A stretch of 64,000 nt of DNA from contig NBLN01000007.1 in the NCBI GenBank assembly GCA_002084425.1, forward strand, positions 62,001 to 126,000, read 5' to 3'. Both the position numbers and the translations under genes were made by a program. The DNA is from Desulfobacteraceae bacterium 4572_130 (lineage in GTDB: Bacteria > Desulfobacterota > Desulfobacteria > Desulfobacterales > Desulfobacteraceae). Shown one piece after another: positions 43,639 through 52,802 of this stretch. A model generated the notes under the pieces. The model was not told the origin of the DNA, ran no database searches, and was given only the letters and a program-made list of their open reading frames with translations. Within the stretch, counting starts at the first letter, position 1. Every line of letters begins with the position of its first letter.

Positions 43639-45234
43639 ATGAAAAAAATAAAAAATATTAAATCAAAACAAAAAGATAATAGCGAAAATCAAGAAACAAC
43701 TCCGCGTCTTGAACTCTGCAATATAACTAAAATATATCCTTCAGTAATTGCAAATGATTCAATTAATCTAAAAGTTGCTCCCGGGGAAATACATGCTGTG
43801 CTTGGGGAAAATGGTGCTGGAAAAAGCACGCTTATGAAAATTATTTATGGGGTTGTAAAACCTGATAAGGGGCAGGTTCTCTGGCATGGGAAGTCGCGTA
43901 ATATTATTAATCCTGCTTATGCACGAAAACTTGGTATTGGCATGGTTTTTCAGCATTTTTCTCTTTTTGAAACTTTAACTGTTGCAGAAAATATAGCTCT
44001 TGCAATGGAAAATCAAAATAAAACAGAAAAGCTTTCAAAAAAAATTATTGAAGTATCAGAAAAATATGGTCTTGCAGTTGAACCTGAAAGACTTGTACAT
44101 TCTTTGCCTGTTGGATTAAGGCAAAGAGTTGAAATAGTAAGATGTCTTATTCAAAATCCAAAACTTCTTATTATGGATGAACCAACTTCTGTTTTAACTC
44201 CTCAGGCAATAGAAAAAATGTTTGTTACATTACGAAAACTTTCTAAAGAAGGATGTAGTATTCTTTATATTAGTCATAAACTTAATGAAATTTTGGAATT
44301 ATGCGATAAAGCAACAATTATAAGAAATGGCAAAGTTATAGGATATGCAACTCCAGCTGATGAAACACCTTCAAGCCTTGCAAAAATGATGATAGGAAAG
44401 GAACTTCCTGTTTGTTCAGAAAATAGAAAAAAAATTCAACCTAAAAAATTATTGGAAATTTCTAATTTATCTAAATCCAAAGACAATCAATTTGGAACTA
44501 GTTTAAATAATATAAGTTTTAATGTTCATTCAAGGGAAATACTTGGAATTGCAGGAATTTCAGGCAATGGACAACATGAACTTATTAATTCAATTGTTGG
44601 AGAATCTTTATCAGAAAAACCAGAAGATATAATTATTTGTGAAAAACCAGCAGGTAATTTTGCTCCAGATCAAAGACGAAATATTGGGCTTGGTTTTGTT
44701 CCTGAAGATAGATTAGGCACAGGTGCAGTTCCTGGAATGAATTTAATGTATAATTATTTTTTAACTGGGCATAGACAAAATTTAGTAAAACTTGGAATGA
44801 TTTGTTTTAAAAAAACATTTGAACTTGCTCAAAAATGTATTTCTTCCTTTGATGTAAAATGTGGGTCTTATAATGATCAAATTACAAGTCTTTCTGGTGG
44901 AAATGTTCAAAAATTTATTACAGGCAGAGAAATCTTACAAAATCCTAAACTTTTTATTGTGGTACAGCCTACTTGGGGAGTAGATATTGGTGCTGCCAAT
45001 GTAATCAGGCAGTCCATAATTGACTTAAGAAATCAAGGTACTGGTGTTTTACTTGTTTCAGAAGAATTAGATGAGCTTTTTGAAGTTTGCGATCGTTTAA
45101 TAGTTATTGCTAAAGGACATATTTCTCCTTCTTTAAATGTTAAGGAAACAACAAAAAATGAAATAGGAGAATGGATGAGTGGTATGTTTCCAGGCGGTCC
45201 TGCTGAATTAATGAAAGAAAACCTAGCTAAATAG
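43639..45234 (+). CDS. Nucleoside ABC transporter ATP-binding protein (NupA/YufO type, two ATPase domains)
   Basis: A 531-residue double ATPase. The first domain has a full Walker A (GENGAGKSTLMKIIYG), a variant signature (PVGLRQRVEIVRC) and Walker B (LLIMDEPTSVLTP). The second has the degenerate Walker A typical of this group (GISGNGQHELINS), an LSGGNVQKF signature and LFIVVQPTWGVD. This is the pattern of the sugar/nucleoside group (RbsA/YufO). With the two permeases and BMP-family receptor downstream it forms a complete importer, probably for purine nucleosides, feeding the purine genes on either side. Confidence 0.9.
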   Translation: MKKIKNIKSKQKDNSENQETTPRLELCNITKIYPSVIANDSINLKVAPGEIHAVLGENGAGKSTLMKIIYGVVKPDKGQVLWHGKSRNIINPAYARKLGIGMVFQHFSLFETLTVAENIALAMENQNKTEKLSKKIIEVSEKYGLAVEPERLVHSLPVGLRQRVEIVRCLIQNPKLLIMDEPTSVLTPQAIEKMFVTLRKLSKEGCSILYISHKLNEILELCDKATIIRNGKVIGYATPADETPSSLAKMMIGKELPVCSENRKKIQPKKLLEISNLSKSKDNQFGTSLNNISFNVHSREILGIAGISGNGQHELINSIVGESLSEKPEDIIICEKPAGNFAPDQRRNIGLGFVPEDRLGTGAVPGMNLMYNYFLTGHRQNLVKLGMICFKKTFELAQKCISSFDVKCGSYNDQITSLSGGNVQKFITGREILQNPKLFIVVQPTWGVDIGAANVIRQSIIDLRNQGTGVLLVSEELDELFEVCDRLIVIAKGHISPSLNVKETTKNEIGEWMSGMFPGGPAELMKENLAK

Positions 45235-45245
45235 GGTAATAATTT

Positions 45246-46310
45246 ATGTTATTTAAAATAGAACCAAGACCTGATCCATCAAAGAAAATGAAATATCTAT
45301 CACCTTTAATTGCAGTTGTTATGATGCTTATTACTGGTTTAATTATTTTTTTAATTCTTGGGAAAAATCCTGTATCTGCTTTTCATGCATTTTTTATAGA
45401 ACCTGTAAATGATTTTTATGGGTTGGGAGAACTTATTATTAAAGCCTCGCCCCTTATGCTTATTGGGGTTGGACTTACTGTTGGATTCAGGGCAAATATC
45501 TGGAATATTGGTGCTGAAGGACAGCTTGCCATGGGAGCTGTTTTTGCAGGTGGAATTGCTATTTATTTTAGCAACAGTACAAGTGTTTTTATTATTCCTT
45601 TTATGTTTATTGCAGGAGCTTTTGGTGGAATGCTATGGGCATGTATTCCTGCATTTTTAAAAACAGAATTTAATGCTAATGAAATTCTTGTAAGTTTAAT
45701 GTTAAATTATGTGGGAATTCTTATTTTAAGTTTATTAACTCATGGATATTGGAAGGACCCCAATGGTTATGGTTTTCCTCAATCAATACTTTTTTCTGAG
45801 TCAGCATTACTTCCTATATTAATAGAAGGTACGCGTCTTCATGCAGGAATTATTATTTCTTTTCTTGCAATATTTATTGGGTGGATTTTTCTTTTAAAAA
45901 GTTTTATTGGATTTCAATTGCAGGTTTCAGGACTTGCATATAATGCTGCATCTTATGCAGGATTTAAATATAAAAAAATGGTTTGGTTTGGCTTGCTCGC
46001 AGGAGGTTTGGCAGCAGGGCTTGCTGGGGTGTCTGAAATATCAGGACCAATAGGACAGCTTCTTCCATCAGTATCACCAGGTTATGGATTTGCAGCAATT
46101 ATTGTGGCATTTGTTGGACGGCTTCATCCCGGTGGAATATTTTTATCAAGTCTTTTAGTAGCACTTCTTTATTTGGGAGGTGAATCAGTTCAAATGAATC
46201 TTGATCTTCCATCTGCTGTTACAGGAATATTTCAGGGCATGCTTCTTTTTTATCTTCTTGCTGCTGATTTTTTAATTAATTTTCGTTTTAAAGTAAAATC
46301 AAAGCTATAA
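45246..46310 (+). CDS. Nucleoside ABC transporter permease 1 (YufP type)
   Basis: A 354-residue polytopic membrane protein of the branched-chain/ribose permease superfamily. After a first helix (residues about 19-40) it has the family block LMLIGVGLTVGFRANIWNIG, AEGQLAMGAVFAGG and the EAA-like loop in KKMVWFGLLAGGLAAGLAG. About nine to ten helices are expected. It begins 11 bases after the ATPase gene. It forms a heterodimer with the permease at 46.5 kb. Confidence 0.9.
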   Translation: MLFKIEPRPDPSKKMKYLSPLIAVVMMLITGLIIFLILGKNPVSAFHAFFIEPVNDFYGLGELIIKASPLMLIGVGLTVGFRANIWNIGAEGQLAMGAVFAGGIAIYFSNSTSVFIIPFMFIAGAFGGMLWACIPAFLKTEFNANEILVSLMLNYVGILILSLLTHGYWKDPNGYGFPQSILFSESALLPILIEGTRLHAGIIISFLAIFIGWIFLLKSFIGFQLQVSGLAYNAASYAGFKYKKMVWFGLLAGGLAAGLAGVSEISGPIGQLLPSVSPGYGFAAIIVAFVGRLHPGGIFLSSLLVALLYLGGESVQMNLDLPSAVTGIFQGMLLFYLLAADFLINFRFKVKSKL

Positions 46311-46380
46311 AAATAAAACATATCATTTTTTTATTCTTGTTTTAATAAAGCTAATGGCTGAATGCTGACACCTTAAAGTA

Positions 46381-46440
46381 AGTATTCTAAAGTCTTAAAA
46401 AAAATTATAGTAAAGTAGATGGTAAATTCACAATATCATC
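46381..46440 (-). repeat. Dispersed hairpin repeat, copy in reverse orientation
   Basis: On the minus strand this gap reads ATGATATTGTGAATTTACC, then ATCTACTTTACTATAA, TTTTTTTTAAGACTTTAG and AATACTT, the same order as copy 1 at 6.2 kb. It sits between the two permease genes, so the transporter mRNA carries the antisense form. Confidence 0.5.
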
Positions 46441-46452
46441 AAAGGTAAAAAT

Positions 46453-47382
46453 ATGAATATTGATATATTATTAAATATTTTTGTTGCAACTATTGCTGCT
46501 GGAACTCCACTTGTTTATGCTGCACTTGGAGAACTTATAACTGAAAAATCAGGAGTTCTTAATCTTGGTGTTGAAGGAATGATGCTTGTTGGTGCAATTT
46601 CTGGTTTTATTGCAATGGCAAAAACAGGAAGTTTAGTTTTTGCTGTTCTATGTGGAATGGCAGCAGGCATACTTATGTCATTAATTTTTGCATTTCTTGT
46701 ACTTACTCTTATGGCAAATCAAGTGGCAAGCGGACTTGCCCTTACAATTTTTGGCATAGGTATAAGTGCTTTTATTGGTATTGATTATACTAGCGTGGCA
46801 TTAAAGGGAATACCTCCATTAAATATTCCTTTTTTAAGTGATATTCCTTTTATAGGGCGTATTTTTTTTTCCTATGATATTTTAATTTATTTATCTTTGG
46901 TACTTTTAACAGGTATTATATTTTTTCTTTATAAAAGTCGGGCAGGACTTATTTTACGCGCAATAGGTGAGAACCCTAAATCTGGTCATGCTCTTGGATT
47001 TTCTGTAATTGGTATTCGTTATCTGGCTGTTATTTTTGGCGGTGCAATGGCTGGAATAGGCGGAGTTTATCTTGCAGTGCTATATACGCCAATGTGGGTG
47101 GAAGGAATGGTAGCAGGTAGAGGATGGATTTCCATTGCCCTTGTAGTTTTTGCAACATGGAGACCTTTACGAGTAATAGCTGGAGCCTATCTTTTTGGAG
47201 GTGTTACAATTATTCAGTTTCATATTCAAGGTTTTGGCATTGAAATATCATCTCAGTTTCTTTGTATGTTACCATATCTTGCAACAATTATTGTTCTTGT
47301 TATAATATCAAGGAATAAAAATACTATAAGGCTTAACTCTCCAGCTTCTTTAGGAACAACATATCATCCTGCAACTAATTAA
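46453..47382 (+). CDS. Nucleoside ABC transporter permease 2 (YufQ type)
   Basis: A 309-residue permease with the subgroup start AAGTPLVYAALGELITEKSG, then NLGVEGMMLVGAISGF, and AIGENPKSGHALGFSVIGIR, which includes the EAA-type loop contacting the ATPase. It is homologous to the permease upstream but shorter. The 142-base gap before it carries a reverse-oriented copy of the dispersed repeat. It ends with a hydrophilic tail. Confidence 0.9.
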   Translation: MNIDILLNIFVATIAAGTPLVYAALGELITEKSGVLNLGVEGMMLVGAISGFIAMAKTGSLVFAVLCGMAAGILMSLIFAFLVLTLMANQVASGLALTIFGIGISAFIGIDYTSVALKGIPPLNIPFLSDIPFIGRIFFSYDILIYLSLVLLTGIIFFLYKSRAGLILRAIGENPKSGHALGFSVIGIRYLAVIFGGAMAGIGGVYLAVLYTPMWVEGMVAGRGWISIALVVFATWRPLRVIAGAYLFGGVTIIQFHIQGFGIEISSQFLCMLPYLATIIVLVIISRNKNTIRLNSPASLGTTYHPATN

Positions 47383-47386
47383 TAAT

Positions 47387-47493
47387 GGCGTCTAAAAAAA
47401 CTCTCTCTATTTTTTTATAGTATTTTTTCAAGATTTTAAAATATTTACTATAGCTATATATTTGAAAAAACACTATACTTTATATATAGCTAT
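47387..47493 (+). repeat. Dispersed hairpin repeat, copy with an extra 12-bp palindrome
   Basis: ATGGCGT at the start, then ATAGTATTTT (47417-47426) facing AAAATATTTACTAT (47438-47451), gives the family core. A second hairpin follows: ATAGCTATATAT (47450-47461) pairs perfectly with ATATATAGCTAT (47482-47493). The element lies upstream of the BMP receptor gene and could limit transcription or stabilise one end of the mRNA. Confidence 0.6.
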
Positions 47494-47606
47494 TTTTGAA
47501 TAGCTAGTTTTTTTAAAAAATATGATTATAGATAAAAATATTTTAAATCTATTTTTTTAATTTGAGCTTTTTATAAGTTTATAACAATTAATTAGGAGAA
47601 TTTTTT

Positions 47607-48716
47607 ATGGAACAAAATAAGTTTTTTAAATTTGGATTATGTATTCTAGCATGTGTTTTTATTGTTACAGGTTTTGCTTTTCCTGTGTCTAGTAAAGAAA
47701 AAGCCAGCAAAGAAAAATTAAAAGTAGGATTTGTTTATGTAAGTCCCATTGGAGATGCTGGATGGACATTTCAACATGATCTTGGGCGTATTGCAGTTGA
47801 TAAAACTTTTGGAGATAAAGTAGAAACTAAATTTGTTGAAAATGTGCCTGAAGGTGCTGAAGCAGAACGAGTTATTCGTGATTTAGCAAAAAGTGGACAT
47901 GATCTTATTTTTACAACTTCTTTTGGATATATGAATCCAACTTTAAAAGTTGCAAAGCTTTTTCCAGATAAAAAGTTTGAACATTCAACAGGTTATAAAG
48001 TAGCTAAAAATGTTGGAACTTATTTGTGCCGTTTTTATGAAGGTCGTTATCTTACAGGTATTATTGCAGGTAAAATGACTAAATCTAATTCTTTAGGTTA
48101 TGTTGCAGCTTTTCCTATTCCTGAAGTTATAAGAGGAATTAATGCGTTTACTCTTGGAGCAAAAAGCGTAAATCCTAAAATAAAGGTTAAAGTAATTTGG
48201 ATTAACTCATGGTTTGATCCAGGAAAAGAGCGTGAAGCATCTGAAGCTTTAATTGATCAAGGGGTTGATGTTTTAACTCACCATACAGATTCAACAGCAC
48301 CTACAATTACAGCAGAAGAAAAAGGTGTATATGCAATTGCATATCACTCAGATATGTCAAAATATGGTCCCAAAGCTCATCTTACAGCAACAACTCATGT
48401 TTGGGATAAATTCTATACACAAATTACAGATGATGTCTTAAATAACAAATGGAAATCAAAGGAAATATGGGGCGGAATTAAAGATGGAATGATAGAACTT
48501 GCTCCAATTAATACAAAAGCTGTTCCAAGTGATGTTGTGAAAATGGTACAAAAAACTGAAAAAATGATTGTTGATGGTTCATTTCATCCCTTTCAAGGTC
48601 CTATAAAAAATCAAAAGGGAAAAATTATTGTTAAATCTGGTAGTCATTTAACAGATAAGGATCTTCTTGGCATGAATTATTATGTTGAAGGTATTTTGGG
48701 AAATATTCCTAAATAA
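47607..48716 (+). CDS. BMP-family purine nucleoside-binding protein (PnrA-like receptor)
   Basis: The 369-residue receptor of the ABC transporter. A signal sequence covers about residues 1-30 (KFGLCILACVFIVTGFAFPV); Cys15 could be a lipobox, but a normal Sec signal is as likely. The mature part begins LKVGFVYVSPIGDAGWTFQHD, the hallmark of the basic-membrane-protein/PnrA family, and later has TGIIAGKMTKSNSLGYVA and DVLTHHTDSTAP. Such proteins bind purine nucleosides or similar ligands. Strong site TTAGGAGA upstream. It is separated from the permease by a structured repeat, often a sign of higher receptor expression. Confidence 0.9.
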   Translation: MEQNKFFKFGLCILACVFIVTGFAFPVSSKEKASKEKLKVGFVYVSPIGDAGWTFQHDLGRIAVDKTFGDKVETKFVENVPEGAEAERVIRDLAKSGHDLIFTTSFGYMNPTLKVAKLFPDKKFEHSTGYKVAKNVGTYLCRFYEGRYLTGIIAGKMTKSNSLGYVAAFPIPEVIRGINAFTLGAKSVNPKIKVKVIWINSWFDPGKEREASEALIDQGVDVLTHHTDSTAPTITAEEKGVYAIAYHSDMSKYGPKAHLTATTHVWDKFYTQITDDVLNNKWKSKEIWGGIKDGMIELAPINTKAVPSDVVKMVQKTEKMIVDGSFHPFQGPIKNQKGKIIVKSGSHLTDKDLLGMNYYVEGILGNIPK

Positions 48717-48725
48717 GTGCCACTA

Positions 48726-48816
48726 GGCAGATCTAATTTCTAATTTTTGGTTTGCCATATAACAAAATATGAAAGAATATTAAGTAGTTATAACTTTTTT
48801 CATATTATAAGGATAA
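48726..48816 (+). repeat. Intergenic repeat family B, copy 2
   Basis: From GGCAGATC to ATATTATAAGGATAAAAAA it matches 16864-16948 in order and spacing (GGCAGAT, AACAAAATAT, AAAGAATATTAA, TAGTTAT). In this copy the AAGGA at the 3' end serves no gene. A shorter relative, in reverse orientation, lies at about 54210-54240 (AAAAACCAGATCTGCCTCG). Confidence 0.5.
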
Positions 48817-48869
48817 AAAAATTTATTTTAAAATATAAATTTTTTTTTAAAATAAGATAATAAATAATT

Positions 48870-48906
48870 ATGGGGACAATTATTAAATATTAATATTTGT
48901 TCCCAT
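48870..48906. terminator. Hairpin between convergent bmp and mocA genes
   Basis: ATGGGGACAA (48870-48879) pairs with TTGTTCCCAT (48897-48906) with one G-U pair, around an AT-rich loop that can extend the stem. It lies between two converging operons and could terminate both, though the T-runs are weak. Confidence 0.5.
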
Positions 48907-48939
48907 AGCTATTTAAACAGTGTTATGAAAATCCTTAAT

Positions 48940-49548
48940 CTATTCATTGTGCAAAGCTTTCAGTTTTTCATAATCTTTTTGTGTATCCACATCAAAATTG
49001 ATACCATAATCATTAGTTTCAACTTCTTTTATTTTTTTTTTAAATTCATTAAAAAGAATTCGTGGTCCAGTATCATATTTTAAGGATTTAAGTTTATAAA
49101 ATAATTTTCTATGAATTATTACTGGATTTCCTCTTTTCCCATTACATGTAGGAATTGTTATATATGCCTTTGTATTACAAAATTCCTTAATTAAAATGTT
49201 TATGATTTTTGTGCTTACAAGTGGCTGATCTCCAAGCAGAAACATTCCTGCAGCACAATTATCTGAAATTAATTTTAATCCTTTTTGGATGGAACTGCTT
49301 TGTCCTTTTTCATAATCTATATTTAAGGTAACTTTCACATTAGAAAGATCTACTTTTTTTTTGATTTTATTTGCATTGTGACCAAGCACAACAATTATTT
49401 CATATAATAATGAATTACAGGCATTTTTTATAATTTCATGTAAAATTGTTTTTTTTTTAAAAGCCAGAATTTGTTTTGATTTGCCCAAACGGAAAGATTT
49501 GCCTGCAGCTAGAATTATTCCTGCTATTTTGATATCTTTATAAATCAT
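48940..49548 (-). CDS. mocA: Molybdenum cofactor nucleotidyltransferase MocA (YgfJ family)
   Basis: It adds CMP to molybdopterin to form the cytosine dinucleotide cofactor used by xanthine-dehydrogenase-type enzymes. The 202-residue protein begins with the nucleotidyltransferase signature AGIILAAGKSFRLGKSKQIL and has MFLLGDQPLVS and GKRGNPVII further on. Its start overlaps the stop of the XdhC-type gene by four bases. It is the last gene of the minus-strand cofactor operon, together with yqeC and yqeB of the selenium system. Confidence 0.9.
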   Translation of the reverse strand: MIYKDIKIAGIILAAGKSFRLGKSKQILAFKKKTILHEIIKNACNSLLYEIIVVLGHNANKIKKKVDLSNVKVTLNIDYEKGQSSSIQKGLKLISDNCAAGMFLLGDQPLVSTKIINILIKEFCNTKAYITIPTCNGKRGNPVIIHRKLFYKLKSLKYDTGPRILFNEFKKKIKEVETNDYGINFDVDTQKDYEKLKALHNE

Positions 49549-50579
49549 TGTGAATTTTTTATTTTAATTAATTCAGCAATAATGCTCATGGCAATTTCCT
49601 GGGGTGTTTCAGCATTGATTTTTAATCCTATTGGTGCATGAACTTTTTCTAATTTTTCTTTGGTGATTCCCTGGTCTATTAAAGCATTATAAATAGTTTT
49701 AATTTTTCTAGTACTTCCAATCATTCCAATGTAAGCAGGGTCTGTATTAAGTGCTGATTCTAGAATGATTTTATCAAAGGCATGCCCTCTTGTAACAATT
49801 ATAATATATGATGTTTGTGTAATTTTAATTTGTTTAAATGCGTTTTTAAAAGGCAATACATAAATATTATCTGCATCAGGAAATTTTTCCTTGTTTGCAA
49901 ATTCTTTTCGATCATCAATAACAGTAATTTTAAAATTCAGAGTTCTTGCAAGTTTTGCAATAAATGTAGATATATGACCTGCTCCAAAAAGCAACAATTC
50001 CGGTTCCGGGATAATTGGTTCAATAAAAATAGAAAAATTATCTTTATGATATTTTATAAGTCCAGGTATATTACCATGCTTCTGTATAATTTTTTTAAAA
50101 TCAAATCCTGAAATTCTGCCTTTAATATAATTGCTTTCTTGCATAAGTATTTTACTAGGTGTATTTATGCCGGGCTTTTCTGAAATTAAAGTAAATAAAG
50201 TTCCTGATTTACCATTTTTAATGAGCTTGGAAATTTCTTTAAATATGCTTATAGTTTCTTTGCTTTCAGGAAAAATAGGTTCAAGATAACATGTTACATT
50301 ACCACCACATATCATTCCATCCCTAGCTGAAATATCATTTGTTAATTGAAAATTATAAACACATGAAGTTTTTTCCTTAAATAATTGTTTTGCCCGTAAT
50401 ATAATTTTGTGTTCCAGCAAACCTCCGCCTATTGTTCCTATTACTGTTCCATTTTCACAGACAAAACATGATGTTCCAGGTTTGCGTGGGGTTGAACCAG
50501 ACTGTTTAATGATTTTAATAAGAACAATTGGTTTACCTTGTTCTAAAAATTTATATAGTTTATAGAAAAAATTGTTCAT
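49545..50579 (-). CDS. XdhC/CoxI-family molybdenum hydroxylase maturation factor
   Basis: A 344-residue accessory protein that in characterised systems binds the molybdenum cofactor and helps insert the terminal sulfido ligand. The N-terminal domain has IKQSGSTPRKPGTSCFV, TIGGGLLEH and MICGGNVTCYLEP; the C-terminal Rossmann part has LLLFGAGHIS, TVIDDRKEF, IIVTRGHAFD and AYIGMIGSTRK. It is coupled to mocA by a four-base overlap and lies 6 bases from yqeC. No symbol is given, to avoid confusion with the Fe-S subunit at 40.5 kb. Confidence 0.9.
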   Translation of the reverse strand: MNNFFYKLYKFLEQGKPIVLIKIIKQSGSTPRKPGTSCFVCENGTVIGTIGGGLLEHKIILRAKQLFKEKTSCVYNFQLTNDISARDGMICGGNVTCYLEPIFPESKETISIFKEISKLIKNGKSGTLFTLISEKPGINTPSKILMQESNYIKGRISGFDFKKIIQKHGNIPGLIKYHKDNFSIFIEPIIPEPELLLFGAGHISTFIAKLARTLNFKITVIDDRKEFANKEKFPDADNIYVLPFKNAFKQIKITQTSYIIIVTRGHAFDKIILESALNTDPAYIGMIGSTRKIKTIYNALIDQGITKEKLEKVHAPIGLKINAETPQEIAMSIIAELIKIKNSQ

Positions 50580-50585
50580 ATGTTT

Positions 50586-51368
50586 TTATCCTTTATTAAT
50601 ATCATAAAATTGTTTTACAGGATTTTTGTTTTTAAGTGATCCAATAAGAATTTGGTCAATAATATTTATGTTGTTATCCTTTTTAAGGATTTTAACAATT
50701 TGTTGAGCAAATTTTTGATTGTTATGGTCAGCTTTATTTAGAAAAATATGTTTAATTAAATTGTTTTTGAGACATTTTATTTTTTTTATGTCATGGATAA
50801 GTACCTTTGCAATGGAATGGCTTGTAATATCTGCATTAATTGGCAAACCAGAAATTGATGAAAATAAATTTGATCTTAATACTGATTTTTCATTAAGTTT
50901 TTTCCCCATAATATCAAGCCCTGTCATTGAAATTAAATGTGTTGTAACACTTGGAACAACAGGTTCCTTTGAGTTACATGCCTTTAATGATTTTTGAGAA
51001 GCTCCATCTGCTTCTATAATTATCCAATCAAAAATAGAAGATTTCCATAATTGATTTATTAAATTGGGATGTAATCCTTTAAGTTTGCCAAGGGGAAGAT
51101 GTTTTGCTCCCAGGGTAAAACAGGGTATTTTTTTTAAAATATTTTTTGATTTATTTATAATTTCTTCCAGGGAATTTGAAATAATAGTTTTTGGGGACTG
51201 ATGAGGCATGGGTTTAAAGATTTTAGTAGTTGTAGTTGTTAATATTTTTTTATTTAAACAACCTAATTCTCTTGCAAGTCTAAACATAAGTGTTGTTTTA
51301 CCACCTGCTCCTATTAGACTTATTACACCATGTTTTTTAAGTTTTAATATTTCAATAAGTGAATTCAT
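50586..51368 (-). CDS. yqeC: Selenium-dependent hydroxylase accessory protein YqeC
   Basis: A 260-residue P-loop protein: GVISLIGAGGKTTLMFRLAR is the nucleotide-binding start, followed by ILTTTTTKIFKP and WIIIEADGASQKSLKA. YqeC occurs almost only with selenium-dependent molybdenum hydroxylases and selD, and is thought to help place selenium at the molybdenum site; the biochemistry is not established as far as I know. It heads the sub-operon yqeC, XdhC-type, mocA. The 224-base gap upstream contains a TTTTTCGCGG motif and no gene. Confidence 0.9.
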   Translation of the reverse strand: MNSLIEILKLKKHGVISLIGAGGKTTLMFRLARELGCLNKKILTTTTTKIFKPMPHQSPKTIISNSLEEIINKSKNILKKIPCFTLGAKHLPLGKLKGLHPNLINQLWKSSIFDWIIIEADGASQKSLKACNSKEPVVPSVTTHLISMTGLDIMGKKLNEKSVLRSNLFSSISGLPINADITSHSIAKVLIHDIKKIKCLKNNLIKHIFLNKADHNNQKFAQQIVKILKKDNNINIIDQILIGSLKNKNPVKQFYDINKG

Positions 51369-51592
51369 AGGAATTTAGGATTTTAAAAGTAAGAAATAGG
51401 AATAAGAATAAATAAGGAAATACAAAATTATAAAACTAAATGCTCTTACCTTTATTATTTATTATTGCAATTCTATTATCGAAATATGTAACCTTTAGAC
51501 CTTATTTTTTTGTGTTTTTTACTGTTTTTCGCGGTTCTATTTTTTAAAAAAACTAATAGAATTAAAGTACATAAATAGTTTTTACAGCATTA

Positions 51593-52420
51593 TTAATTAT
51601 TATATTTTCTTAAAATTGCTTCTAACACACCACCTGCAACAGCTCGCGATTTGTCTGAAATTGTATTACAATAACTGATTTCTTTTCTTGGATCTACATC
51701 CCCAATTTTCATTCCTTTTTTAACATAAGTTCCAATTTTTATCATTCCCCTTAAAATGCCATTAATTTTCGTATTTACATTTTTTTCATTAACATTACCA
51801 ATAGCTTGACCTATTTTAACAATTGTGCCGATTTTTAGTTTTGAATTAAAATAACCTGCACATGGAGCTCTTAAAACTCTTTGTTTGTTAAAACCATTAA
51901 TAGTGCCAGGTATAGAAGTATTTGGTTGGGCAGATCCTGATAATATTATTTGTCCAAGATTATGTCCCCTATTTGTTTCAATTATCATATGTACATCTTG
52001 TTGAGCTGTAAAACCTGGACCAAGTCCAATAACTAGTGAAGCTTCATTAAGAGTTGTACCAAGATTTTGTTTGGCAATAATTGCATCAATCACTACATGG
52101 GGTTGTATTTTTTTAATGGATTTCCAATGAGGATCAACAATTATAGGAATATTCTTTTCATTCCAAGCATGATTGATTTCATTTATATGGGATACTTTAA
52201 CTGCTTTTATATTTTCAACAATTGTTTTATCATTATGTATTGCCTCAGAAAATGATACTTTTCTTCTAACTGCCAGAGGATTTTCAATTTCCATCATAAA
52301 AATTTTTTTAATATTTGATTTATAAAGACGAAATGCAACACCAGTTGCCATTTCTCCGGCACTTTTTATACCTATTATAAGTTTATTAATATCAATTTTA
52401 TTCATTTTTATTATTTTCAC
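51593..52420 (-). CDS. yqeB: Selenium-dependent molybdenum hydroxylase system protein YqeB (EF2563 family)
   Basis: A 275-residue protein of the YqeB/EF2563 family. Characteristic parts are IIGIKSAGEMATGVAFRLYK near the N-terminus, VVIDAIIAKQNLGTTL, VIGLGPGFTAQQDVHMIIET and the C-terminal SRAVAGGVLEAIL. Its exact reaction is unknown, but it is a marker gene of selenium-dependent molybdenum hydroxylases together with YqeC. The ATG at 52405 is an alternative start that shortens its overlap with the upstream membrane-protein gene from 23 to 8 bases. Confidence 0.9.
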   Translation of the reverse strand: MKIIKMNKIDINKLIIGIKSAGEMATGVAFRLYKSNIKKIFMMEIENPLAVRRKVSFSEAIHNDKTIVENIKAVKVSHINEINHAWNEKNIPIIVDPHWKSIKKIQPHVVIDAIIAKQNLGTTLNEASLVIGLGPGFTAQQDVHMIIETNRGHNLGQIILSGSAQPNTSIPGTINGFNKQRVLRAPCAGYFNSKLKIGTIVKIGQAIGNVNEKNVNTKINGILRGMIKIGTYVKKGMKIGDVDPRKEISYCNTISDKSRAVAGGVLEAILRKYNN

Positions 52421-52793
52421 TAAAGTTCTTAAAAAAAACAGCTGTTTCTTTTAAAAATAGGAAATAAGTGGAACATGCAAATATAATTACTATGGAACCT
52501 GAATAAATAGCAAAAGTCATTTCTCCTGCCATAAAAAATGTTAAAAATAGAGTTAGTGCTATTATGATAATCATAATATTAGATAGTATGCAAAGTATTC
52601 TTGCCCAGCTTTTAAATGTAATAACGCAAAGGCAACATAGACCTCCTGCACCTATTTGTCTAAGAGGAAATTCAGTACTGGCAAATAAAACATAAAATAA
52701 TATACATAAAAAAATCCATTGAAAAAACACAAGAATAATTGAGTTTTTAACACTTTTGGGAAATGTTTTGAAATTTTTTAACTGGTTAAACAT
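52398..52793 (-). CDS. Small membrane protein of unknown function in the selenium operon
   Basis: 131 residues with three or four hydrophobic helices (about 20-42, 47-65, 70-90, 95-115) and charged ends (NQLKNFKTFPKSVKNS; FSENNKNE). A helix of note contains GAGGLCCLCVITF, with three Cys close together. I do not recognise the family. It lies between the DUF166 selenoprotein gene (9 bases upstream) and yqeB (overlapping), so it is cotranscribed with selenium genes and may take part in selenium or cofactor handling at the membrane; that is inference only. Confidence 0.6.
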   Translation of the reverse strand: MFNQLKNFKTFPKSVKNSIILVFFQWIFLCILFYVLFASTEFPLRQIGAGGLCCLCVITFKSWARILCILSNIMIIIIALTLFLTFFMAGEMTFAIYSGSIVIIFACSTYFLFLKETAVFFKNFSENNKNE

Positions 52794-52802
52794 AAATTTT
52801 AC

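Noticed and set aside
43332-47606. Purine riboswitch upstream of the nucleoside transporter or the BMP receptor gene
   Set aside because: I could not find the conserved core segments in 43332-43638 or 47383-47606; the hairpins there belong to the dispersed repeat.
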